From: Dryobates pubescens
Lineage: Eukaryota; Chordata; Aves; Piciformes; Picidae
Length of the DNA: 64,000 nt
Assembly: GCF_014839835.1 (NCBI RefSeq)
Contig: NC_071646.1
Span: 1,488,001 to 1,552,000 of the forward strand
Direction of reading: 5' to 3'
Below the pieces are notes generated by a model. The model was not told the origin of the DNA, did no database searches, and saw only the letters and a list, made by a program, of their open reading frames with translations. The translations under genes were made by a program, and so were the position numbers. Positions 22,837 to 52,199 of the stretch are shown piece by piece. Each line of letters begins with the position of its first letter. Within the stretch, counting starts at the first letter, position 1.

Positions 22837-24321
22837 CTGCAAGAGAGGACAGAAACCTTCAGTGCAGCCCTGAGCCACCCCCAGCAGCCCCCTCACCTCC
22901 TCCCTGCAGGTGGGGGCTGCTCCCACCCAGGCTGGGAACAGCTGCCACAGGGCCTGAGGCCAGGGCTCTGCCACACTGGGGCTGAGGGCTGCCAGGCTGG
23001 GAGCTGGGCTTGCTCAGCAGGCAGGAGAGAAGGCTCCAAGGAGGCCTCAGAGTACTGGGGAGGGACTTCTGAGACAGGCAGGGGGAGGCTGAGGCCTCCA
23101 GGCTGGAAGGAGCTGGATTTAGGTTGGCCATGAGGAAGCAGCTCCTGGCCAGGGGGCTGGGGAGGCACTGGGCAGGTTGCCCAGGGGAGCTGTGGAGGCT
23201 CCAGAAACCTGCAGGTGTTGGAAGGCAGCTGGGAGGAGGCCTGGAGCAGGCTGCTCTGGTGGGAAGGGTCCCTGCCCAGGTGGGGCTGGATGAGCTCTGC
23301 TGTCCCTTCCAGGCCAGACCCTCCTGGGACCCTCCACCTCCCAGCTGCAGCAGCCAGCAGCTGCTGCCTTCCCCCTCCCCAGAGGCTGCACACTGTGACC
23401 TGGGAGGCCTCAGCTGATGACACAAAGTCCTCTCTGAAGCAAGAGCTCCCTGGCAGCAGCCCTGTGTCCCCAGAGGCATGCCAGGCAGGTTGGTCAGCAG
23501 GACAGGCCAGGGCACCGGCCCAGGGCTGCCAGCAGGGCCCTGGCCAAGAGCTGACTGCTGAGGCTGGCACAGGAAAATGCCAAGAGGAAGATTCCTTGGT
23601 CTGGAGAGGGAGCAGGGCCCTGAGGCAGCCCTGCTGCAGCCCCAGGAGGGGAGCTCAGGCTGCTGCAGCTGGGGAGGCAGCCCCCAGCCCTGGGCTGCAG
23701 CTGGGGGGAGGCAGCCCCCAGCCCTGGGCTGCAGCTGGGGGGAGGCAGCCCCCAGCCCTGGGCTGCAGCTGGGGGGAGGCAGCCCCCAGCCCTGGGCTGC
23801 AGCTGGGGGGAGGCAGCCCCCAGCCCTGGGCTGCAGCTGGGGGGAGGCAGCCCCCAGCCCTGGGCTGCAGCGGCCTCCAGTGCCAGCTGCTGCCATGCTC
23901 CAGGGGTGCAGTGCCAGCAAGGCAGTGACACCAAGCTCACAGCACTCAGCCTTCCAGCACCACAGCCTGCTGGGGGTGGAAGGGACCCCTGGGCATCATC
24001 CAACCCAACCTCCTGACCCAGCAGGGCACCCCCAGCAGCTTGCCCAGGGTCACAGTGTGGGGCTGGAAGCTCTGCAGAGGAGGAGACTCCACAGCCTGTC
24101 TGGGCAGCCTGCTCCAGGCCTCCAGCAGCCTCACAGCAGAGAGCTTTCTCCTCCTAGGTGCCAGTTAGTGCCTGCTGCCCCTGGGCACTGCTGACACTGC
24201 AGGAGCCCAGCCCCCCCCGGGCAGGAGCAGCCCCCCCGGGCTGGCAGGGCAGGGCTGGCCCCGGCGGCTCGCCGGCAGCCCCCCCCGGGCAGGAGCAGCC
24301 CCCCCCCCCCCCCCCCCCCCC

Positions 24322-24355
<34 letters not shown>

Positions 24356-27300
24356 GCAGGAGCAGCCCCCCCGGCTCGCCGGCAGCCCCCCCCGGGCAGG
24401 AGCTGCTCCAGCAGCCTCCCCCCGCGCCGAGCTCTCCTTGCAGCCCTTTTGCATCAGTCTGAGCCCCAGGGGCACCGCCCGCGGCAGGCTGAGGCTGCCC
24501 CCTCCCCTCCCCGCCTCAGGGGGGGACACGGAGGGGTCCTTCAGCTCTGAGGACTTCCCACGCAGCTCAGGAAGCCAACAGCTTGCCCCGTGGGGGCCGC
24601 CAGGGCTCGCAAAGGCAGCGAGGCAGGGAGGCAGTCGGCTCCCAGCCGCAGGAGGACACAAAGCTCCCTGCTAGGAGCAGCCCACCCCCCGCACCGGCCC
24701 AGGCATTACTCCAGCTTCCCATCCCGACCCCTGGCACCCCGCTGCCGCCCCCGGCCCTGCCGCCCCCGGCCCTGCTGCCACAGCCCCCCACTCACAGCAG
24801 CGTCTGAGGAGCCAGGCAAGGCTCTGTGTGGTGCCTGAGAACGCCCGGAGGGGCTCAGGCTGGAAGGGAGCTCAGAGCTCATCCCCACGGTGGGCAGCTC
24901 TCAGCTGGGCTCAGCTGCTCAGGGCCTCATCCAGCCTGGCCCTGAGCACCCCCAGGCAGCCACAGCCTCCCTGGGCAGCCTGGGCCAGAGCCTCACCTTC
25001 CTTACACTGAGGAACTTCTTCCTCAGCTCCACTCTGCCCCTGCTCTGCCTTCAAACCCTTCCCCCCTGGCCTGTCTCAGACCCCCTCAGGAGAAGTCTCT
25101 CTGCAGCCTTCCTGCAGGATCCCTTCAGGTCCTGGCAGCAGCCCTGAGGTGCCCCTGGAGCCTTCTCCTCTGCAGGCTGCACAGCCCCAGCCCCCTCAGC
25201 CTGTGCTCCCAGCCCTGGGAGCGTCTCTGTGGCCTCCTCTGGCCTCCCTCCACAGCTCTGAGTCCTTCTGCTGCTGGGGACAGCAGAGCTGGAGGCAGGA
25301 CTGGAGGTGAGGTCTGAGCAGAGCCCAGGGGCAGGATGCCCTCTGCTGCCCACCCTGCTGTGGCTGCAGCCCAGCTGCCTGCCGGAGGCCACTGCCAGCT
25401 CCTGCGGAGCTGCTCAGCAGCCAAACCCTCTCGGGCACTCCGTGGCACCCCAGCCCTCACAGCAGGGCAAGTGTACTCCCATTTACCTGACCCCTGCCAC
25501 ACGGAGCGAGCGTCCCAATGCCCAAACTCCTCATCAGCACTTCACATCTGCGCTCCCAAGCCCGGTCCCAGGCACTACAGCCCGGCAGGAGCCTCCCAAG
25601 CGGCGCAGGGAGAGCTGAAACCAGCGCCCGGCTCTGTGCTGCCCCACAGCAGAAGGCTTCTCCCTACTCCCAAAGCTCAAGGAGGCTTCTCCTAAGCCCT
25701 CGAACTGTTTACTTCGCGATGTAAAGCATGAGCTCGCTGACCCCGAGTGCACTCAACAAGGTCCTCAAGCGCTTTCGTGCTGACAGAGCCTGGGATTTCC
25801 CCCCGGGAAAGCCTTCGCTTCTCACTCTTCAGCTCTCAGCTGCTTCCCCCCCGCCCCGGGGAGGAAAATGAGGTCAGACCGCGGCGGAACGGAAACTGCA
25901 TCGTCAGAGGCAGACTTGGAACTTCCAAGCCCAGCAAGGAAATTCCTCTCCCGAGCCACTCATCCACCACGTGTGCAGGATGAGGCACACCGGCCCCGGG
26001 CACAGCCTGAGCTCAGCGCCTGCCTCCCCTCCCGGCGCCCATGACCTCACCCCGCGCTCCCGGGGGTGGCTGCGGGTGGTTGTTGTTTCCTTTAGCTCAC
26101 CGCCCCCCAAGCCTCCCGAGCCCAGCAACCCATCCCCTACCTTTTTCCTCTTGGTGCTGGCAGCTTTCTCCCCACAACGAAGGCCAGGCTGGAGCAGGTC
26201 GGGGAGCCCCGAGCTGCGCTTCTCCAGCTGGAGCCGGCAGACGGCGAAGTGGCCGCGCTCAGAAGTGACCAGGCTCGGCCTCTCTGCTCCCTTCCCCTTC
26301 TTCTCCGCCGTCTGAAAGGCTGCCTTGAAGTTGAAAGGGTTGTAAGGGTCATCCGAGGCACAGAATGAGTTCCAAAGTTTCAAGCTTTCCGCCTCATCCA
26401 CACTGCTGCAGTCCCACTCCTCCTCCTCCTCCTCCTCCGAGCCAGACTGAGAGGAGCCCGAGGACTCTTCTGCCCACGAAGAATCTTCCTCCTCCTCCTC
26501 CTCTTCTTCTACGTCCGACATATCCTTCCCCGGCTCGCTGGATGATGTCTGGATGGTGGCTGTGAAGTTCTGAGGGTTGTAGGGATCCAAGCTGTAGAAG
26601 GAATTCCAGAGGTGAAGCCTTTCCCCGTCCTGGCTGCCGGCCTCCGAATCCGAGGGCAGCCCTTCGCTATCAAAGCCATCATCATCATCATCCCAATCTT
26701 CCTCCTCGTCCGCACTCTCCTCCTCCCCACTCGAAACTCCCCCTATGATATAGTCTATTAATTTATTCGCGCAGGCAGGTCTGGCTGAAGTGGGGAGGTT
26801 TTGCTCTAGTTCGGAGTCCTCCTCCTCCTCCTCGGTCAAGGCTTCCCCCTCCAGCGCTCCCTCCTCCGCCGAGCTCCGCATCGCCTCCTGCCCCTCCAGG
26901 GCACCACCTCCAGCTTCTCCCCCGGGCTCGTTCGGCTCCTCGGGCGCCTTCGCCTCGCCGGCATCGCAGCGCTGCTCTCTCCGTCCCGCTCCCTCCCCTC
27001 GGCGAACGCCCTCCCGGTGCTGCTGCTCCTCCTCCAGGCTGTGGTAGCCGTGGTCGGGCTCCGGCACGGCCAGGCCGGCGCTCGCCAAAGGCCACTGCTG
27101 GAGGAAAGCCAAACGCTTGCTGCGGAGAAACTCCACCTCCGGCAGGCCTCCCGGCCAGGCCTGCGCCGGGCCCTCGGCCCGCAGGGGCTGCGGCAGATGG
27201 CTCCGGGCGAAGCGGGCGGCCGGGCGGCGCTGCGGGCTCGGCGCGCAGGCAGGCGGGGCGGGGACGGCCGCCAGGCTCCTCCGCGGGCCCTCCGCGCCCC

Positions 27301-27661
27301 CTTCTCGCCCCTTTCCCGGGGGCTCCTCCGGCCAGGGCAGCGTCTCTTCGGCCCAGTCCAGCGAGGCGGCAGACTCGGAGAGCAGCAGCAGGGACGGCGC
27401 CGCCTGGGCGGCCCTGGCGGGGCCGGCGGCGGGGCACAGGGCGCTGCTGAGCGCGGGGCCGGGCAGCAGCCGCTGCAGCAGGGCGGGCAGCGGGGAGAGC
27501 AGCTGCGACACCATCCGCAGCCACGAGAAGGGCGGGCTCGCCTGGGGCGAGGCGCCGCCGGGGGCCGCGCCGGGCCCGGCCAGCTTAGGCCAGGCGGCGG
27601 CGAAGCCCAGCCGGGCCCACCCCAAGCCGGGGCCGGCGCGTTCCCGGCCGCTCGGCTCCAT
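22624..27661 (-). CDS. PPP1R15B: PPP1R15B, eIF2-alpha phosphatase regulatory subunit
   Basis: Complete two-exon gene. Exon 1 is 27661-26141 (507 codons) and exon 2 is 22836-22624 (70 codons plus stop), joined in phase 0 through AAG|GTAGGG and TTGCAG|GTCACC, giving 577 residues; the human protein is 713. The product recruits PP1 to dephosphorylate eIF2-alpha constitutively and so restores translation after stress. Visible landmarks: [13 protein letters not shown] near residue 293; the paired motifs [16 protein letters not shown] (about 350) and [17 protein letters not shown] (about 426), separated by acidic and serine stretches; and the PP1-docking KVTF created exactly at the exon junction (about 507-510). 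The MEP start is the first in-frame ATG and matches the mammalian N-terminus. The C-terminus (RLQ then ten residues) is slightly shorter than in human. The gene lies between PIK3C2B upstream and PLEKHA6 downstream, all on the minus strand. Confidence 0.95.
22990..23330 (+). mobile_element. CR1 LINE fragment in PPP1R15B intron
   Basis: Forward: AGGAGAGAAGGCTCCAAGGA, GGCTGGGGAGGCACTGGGCA, then CTCTGCTGTCCCTTCCAGGC. Confidence 0.8.
23655..23872 (+). repeat. 33-bp tandem array, about 6.5 copies
   Basis: Unit AGCCCTGGGCTGCAGCTGGG plus GGGAGGCAGCCCC, almost perfect copies, in the PPP1R15B intron. Confidence 0.93.
23940..24190 (-). mobile_element. CR1 LINE fragment in PPP1R15B intron
   Basis: Reversed: GGGGTGGAAGGGACCCCTGG, GCATCATCCAACCCAACCTC, then GGCAGCCTGCTCCAGGCCTC. 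Confidence 0.82.
24200..24420 (+). repeat. Homopolymer C tracts with CCCGGGCAGGAGCAG units
   Basis: Copies of GGGCAGGAGCAGCCCCCC surround two long C runs (about 21 and over 30). The exact lengths may be assembly or polymerase artefacts. Confidence 0.8.
24845..25390 (-). mobile_element. CR1 LINE fragment in PPP1R15B intron
   Basis: Reversed: GGCTCAGGCTGGAAGGGAGC, GGGCCTCATCCAGCCTGGCC, ACTGAGGAACTTCTTCCTCA; one of the longer copies at about 545 bp. Confidence 0.85.
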
Positions 27662-28100
27662 AGGCGGCGGCGGGCAGAGGAGGCTCTTCAGCGTTCCCAG
27701 CGGTGCGGTCGGACCTGCGGAGCGGCGCTCCGTGGTGCGGTAGCGGGTCGGTGGGCGCGGCCGGCGGCGGACAGCTTCGTTCGGGCGATCGACTCCATCC
27801 TGCTGCGGGCGGCGGCGCAAAATGGCGGCGCGGGGGCGAGCGCCCAGCTCCAACCCGCCCGCAGCCGGCGTCAGCCCCGGGGGGCGGGGCTCACGCACTG
27901 CGCGGGCGCCTGCCCGCCCCTTTGACGCAACAGAGCGCTTCGGGCGTTCATTGGGCGGTGGTTGTAACCACGCCCTTGGGGGGCGGGTTACAGGGCGGAG
28001 GTCCTGCCCCTTCCCCTCGCGGGGATTGCATCAGCCAGGGGGCGGCCAGCGCCGCGCGGCAGCGCCCCCTGTGGCAGTGGCGCGGAGCGGCGGGGGCCGG
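27662..28100 (-). promoter_or_regulatory. PPP1R15B: CpG-island promoter of PPP1R15B
   Basis: Dense CpG with several GC boxes (GGGGCGGGG near 27881, GGGCGGG near 27981), a CCAAT box on the minus strand (complement of ATTGG at 27950-27954) and a YY1-like AAAATGGCGGC at 27819-27829, which often lies at housekeeping start sites. No TATA box is evident. The island lies only about 430 bp from the predicted 3' end of PIK3C2B, so the two genes are tightly packed head to tail. Confidence 0.6.
27688..27798 (-). promoter_or_regulatory. Upstream ORF in PPP1R15B leader (36 codons)
   Basis: ATG at 27798-27796 opens a 36-codon frame ([10 protein letters not shown]...) ending in TGA at 27690-27688, 26 nt before the main ATG. 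Its start context has A at -3 and G at +4, while the main start has C at -3, so scanning ribosomes should favour the upstream start. Mammalian PPP1R15A and PPP1R15B leaders carry regulatory uORFs, so this is plausible biology. It depends on transcription starting upstream of 27798, which I cannot see directly. Confidence 0.5.
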
Positions 28101-28319
28101 CTGCGCCGCTATGAACCGAGGCAGGGCGACCAAGGGCCGGCTGCGGCTGCTGCACCCGGCTGGTCCTAGCCCCCCCCAGCTCGTGTTAACCTGCCCTTGG
28201 TGTTTCATCAGCCCTGGGGGCAACGGGGGGGCGGAGAGGACCCAAGGGATGGTGCCTGGGGAGCGAGGGAAGCACATCCCTGGGCCTCTGAGACCTTAGT
28301 CTCACGGGGTCTGCAGTAG

Positions 28320-28505
28320 GCAGATGTGCAGGTGGAGAGCTGGGCAGGGGTGCAGGTGAAGGTGCAGGCAGACATGAGGTGCAAGCAACGGCACAGGCAG
28401 CAGGCTCAGGTGCAGGCAGGTGAATGGGCAATGTGCAGGCAGAGGCTCAGGTGCAGGCAGGTGAATGGGCAATGTGCAGGCAGAGGCTCAGGTGCAGGCA
28501 GAGCC
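28320..28505 (+). repeat. Short tandem duplications, about 41-bp unit
   Basis: GTGAATGGGCAATGTGCAGG and CAGAGGCTCAGGTGCAGGCA occur twice in tandem, preceded by looser GTGCAGG repeats. Confidence 0.8.
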
Positions 28506-28533
28506 CAGGCTCCATCCCATGTGTTTCACCTCT

Positions 28534-28539
28534 TTTATT
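28534..28539 (-). terminator. Candidate polyadenylation signal of PIK3C2B
   Basis: AATAAA on the minus strand, 796 nt after the PIK3C2B stop and about 870 bp before the PPP1R15B start codon. Confidence 0.5.
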
Positions 28540-29334
28540 TCCACGCTCATCATCTTACAGGCCGGAGGGTCCCGACCGCAGGTGGGTGCTGGCTCCAGCA
28601 GCCCCAGGGGCCGGCGGGGCCGGGCTTGCTGCCCCCCCCAGGCCTCCCCCTCCGGCTCCATACAATAGTTTCAACTTTTAATATAAAGGTTAAGTTCATT
28701 ATTCTCGATCCTGAGAAACATTTCATCCGTTTACGGAGCTCTCGCTGTAAACAAAGCACCACAGGCACCAAGCCCGCGGCCCGGCGCGGGCGGCCCCGGG
28801 GCGGCAGACGAGGAGGTGATGTCCTGCAGGGCACGGTGGGGGGGTGAGAAAGGTGACCCCCGACGGCCTCCTCCCCGCGGCACCGAGGGGCTCGGCCACG
28901 CGGGACGGGCGCCGCGCGCAGCCCTGCCGCCGCCGCCGCCGCGCTCCTTTGGGAGCGACTCCCCCAGCTCCAGGCGAGGCAGCTCCTGGCTGGAGGTGTC
29001 CCCGGTGTGGGGGAAGCTCCGCGGGCACAGCACCCCCGGGGAAGCCCCGCGGCGCCTGCCCTGCCCCCTCCTCTCCGCCCCGCTGCCCGGCCGCACGCTA
29101 CTCGGTATTAGAAAACGTTAAAGTACAGATATCCCAAAGGAAGGAAAAAACCAACCCAACCCTGACGCGCCCCACGGCCCTCCCTGCCCCTCCCTCCCCA
29201 GGTTGCTCCCTTGACACAAGGTAAACTTAACAAAGAAGATGCCCGCAGCAGTGCCCGGTCCCTACGGGCACGCCCCTGGGCAGGCAGAGCCGTGGCAGCA
29301 GCGCTGGGAGTCCCCAGCCGGGGGGGGTGAGACC
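28534..29334 (-). other. PIK3C2B: Probable PIK3C2B 3' UTR
   Basis: From the TGA at 29335 to an AATAAA on the minus strand (complement of 28534-28539). AT-rich islands at about 28660-28770 and 29100-29150 stand out in otherwise GC-rich sequence and look like conserved UTR blocks. No other ORF or splice site is convincing here. A short 41-bp tandem duplication lies just beyond the signal (28405-28505). Confidence 0.55.
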
Positions 29335-50380
<21,046 letters not shown>

Positions 50381-50419
50381 CGCTCCGGGCGCCCCCAGCA
50401 GCTCTTCCTGCCGCGGGGG

Positions 50420-50434
50420 TCAGGAGCGCCGCAT
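50420..50434 (-). promoter_or_regulatory. Minimal upstream ORF in PIK3C2B leader
   Basis: In the 70-nt 5' UTR part of the ATG exon, ATG CGG CGC TCC TGA encodes Met-Arg-Arg-Ser and stops 39 nt before the main start. A at -3 gives it a reasonable context. It will be in the mRNA if the 50451 acceptor is used. Confidence 0.4.
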
Positions 50435-50477
50435 GCTGCACGCCGGGCACCTGCCGGGGGGCACAGGGCGGGGGTGA

Positions 50478-50680
50478 ATCACAGAACCCATCACAGAATC
50501 ACTGAGGAAAGACCTCAGAGATCATCGAGCCCAAGCTCTCACCCAACACCTCCCGACTAACTGAGCCATGGCTCCAAGGGCCACCTCCAATCCCCTCTTG
50601 AACGCCTCCAGGGATGGGGACTCCACCACCTCCCTGGGCAGCACATCCCAGTGGCCGATTACTCTTCCTGTGAGAAGGTC
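50478..50680 (-). mobile_element. CR1 LINE fragment
   Basis: Reversed: CATCACAGAATCACTGAGGA, AAGACCTCAGAGATCATCGA, then CTCCACCACCTCCCTGGGCA. It begins just upstream of PIK3C2B exon 2, in intron 1. Confidence 0.88.
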
Positions 50681-50689
50681 TTTGCTGAG

Positions 50690-50830
50690 GGAGTGGTCAG
50701 GCACTGGAAGAGGCTGCCCAGGGAGGTGGTGGAGTGGCCATCCCCTGGAGGTGCTCAGAAATTGCATGGCCGTGGCACCTGCGGGCAGGGCTTGGTGGCC
50801 ATGGTGGTGTTGGGTTGATGGTTGGCCTTG
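50690..50830 (+). mobile_element. CR1 LINE 3' end
   Basis: Forward: GGCACTGGAAGAGGCTGCCC, then GTTGGGTTGATGGTTGGCCT, TGATAGACTAG; it ends in a TAGAC pentamer run. Confidence 0.85.
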
Positions 50831-50862
50831 ATAGACTAGACTAGACTAGACTAGACTAGACC
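50829..50862 (+). repeat. TAGAC pentamer microsatellite between two CR1 tails
   Basis: Six copies of (G)ACTA/TAGAC lie exactly where a forward and a reversed CR1 meet tail to tail. Confidence 0.85.
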
Positions 50863-50867
50863 AGAAC

Positions 50868-51130
50868 AGAACAAACCAGGCTGGAAGAGACCTTTGAGAT
50901 CATCCAGTCCAACCTATCACCCAGCACCATCTAATCAACTAAACCCTGGCACCAAGCAGCCCACCCAGTCTCTTCCTAAACACCCCCAGGGATAGGGACT
51001 CCACCACCTCCCTGGGCAGCACATCCCAGTGGCCAATCTCTATGAAGAGCTTCTTCCTAACACCCAGCTTAAACCCCCCCTGGCACAGCTTGAGACCGTG
51101 TCCTCTTGTTCTGGTCTCAGAGGTCTGCTC
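50868..51130 (-). mobile_element. CR1 LINE fragment
   Basis: Reversed: ACAAACCAGGCTGGAAGAGA, CCTTTGAGATCATCCAGTCC, then GAGCTTCTTCCTAACACCCA. Confidence 0.9.
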
Positions 51131-51144
51131 CAGCCTTTGTGACT

Positions 51145-51300
51145 CTGTGGTGTTAGGGAACAATAATGCAGTGTTTGAAAGCCCTGTGGGTGCTGAGGGA
51201 CATTGTGGTGGTGGCTCAGCAGCAGTGGTGAGGCTGTGACCTCGAGGCAAGTGGTTGGACTCCATGCTCTTGGAAGTCTCTGCCAGCCAGCACCCTCCTC
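51145..51300 (+). mobile_element. CR1-like 3' fragment
   Basis: Forward: CAGCAGTGGTGAGGCTGTGA, then GTGGTTGGACTCCATGCTCT; degraded. Confidence 0.6.
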
Positions 51301-52100
51301 CAGCGCACAGCACCCACTGGAGCAGCACCATTGTCACCAGGCTGGTCCCCACTGTCCCCTCCCAGTCCAGCTGTTGACTGTCACTCACAGCAGCTCTCTC
51401 AGACACATCCTCCCCCCCTCCATTCCATCCTGACCCTGGGACCAGATGGCTCCCAATTAGCCCAGGCCAGGCTTACTCCTGCTGCAAACACATTTCCTGC
51501 AAGCCAGGCAGCTTTCAGCCCCTCAGCAGCCCAGGTCCCAGCCCCTGCCAGCTTGGGCACCTCACTCCAGCAGCTCCTTTTTGCTTTCTAACTGGGGGGA
51601 AAAAACACCCAGAACAAGAGGGAAAAGAAGGCCTTGAGGAGTGGGAGGGCAGGCTGGAAACCTTCCCTGCCCCCAGCCCTCCGCTCCCTGCCCCCAGCCC
51701 TCCGCTCCCTGCCCCCAGCCCTGGGCTTTTCCTGGAAAAACAGAAATCCCAGAAGCTGGCAGCTCTGGGCTGCTGGAAGCTGAACAAAGAAAATGAGCTC
51801 TGAACCCAAAAGCAATAAAATCAAGACTGATTTGTGTGGCTGACAAAGCCACAAACCCCTTCTTGTCTCCAAGAGAAGCTGCTGCATCTTGCTGACGTTC
51901 GGAGCTGCTCCGCCCGGGGCTCCTGCCCCTGCCAGTGGGATGCAGCTGGGCCCACACGGGGACAGCACCTGGCAAACGTGGTCCTGCCTCCACCAGCAGC
52001 TGAGTGGGGACTGGTGGAGCAGCCAGGAGCTGGGGAAGGGGATAGGGATGGGGAAGGGGGTGGTGATGGGAAAGGGGATGGAGATAGGGAAGGAGAAGGG
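51300..52100. other. PIK3C2B intron 1, mostly unique
   Basis: Holds a three-copy 21-bp repeat (51655-51722, CTCCCTGCCCCCAGCCCTCCG) and a short GGGGAT run (52018-52098). No exon seen. Confidence 0.55.
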
Positions 52101-52101
52101 A

Positions 52102-52182
52102 ATAGAATCATAGAATGGTTTGGGTTGGAAGGGACCTTAAAAACCATCTAGTTCCACTCCCCCCCTACCCTGCCACGAGATC
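52102..52182 (-). mobile_element. CR1 LINE 3' tip
   Basis: Reversed and close to consensus: AATCATAGAATGGTTTGGGT, TGGAAGGGACCTTAAAAACC. Confidence 0.92.
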
Positions 52183-52199
52183 ACTGAGCAGTAAATCCA

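Larger units (their letters stand above)
22837..26140 (-). other. PPP1R15B intron 1
   Basis: Phase-0 intron of 3.3 kb that splits the PP1-docking motif between its two lysines and VTF. It contains three CR1 fragments (22990-23330, 23940-24190, 24845-25390), a 33-bp tandem array at 23655-23872, and homopolymer C tracts near 24300-24352 that read as long G runs in the transcript. Between 25400 and 26140 I see only unremarkable GC-rich sequence. Confidence 0.85.

Noticed and set aside
25904-26140. Continuation of PPP1R15B past KRKK as one exon (frame open to 25904)
   Set aside because: The read-through residues have no similarity to the family, whereas a GTAGGG donor and the conserved VTF exon at 22836 give the expected protein.
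27662-27898. N-terminal extension of PPP1R15B to 27898
   Set aside because: The upstream codon there is GTG, not ATG; the first in-frame ATG is 27661 and matches the mammalian start.
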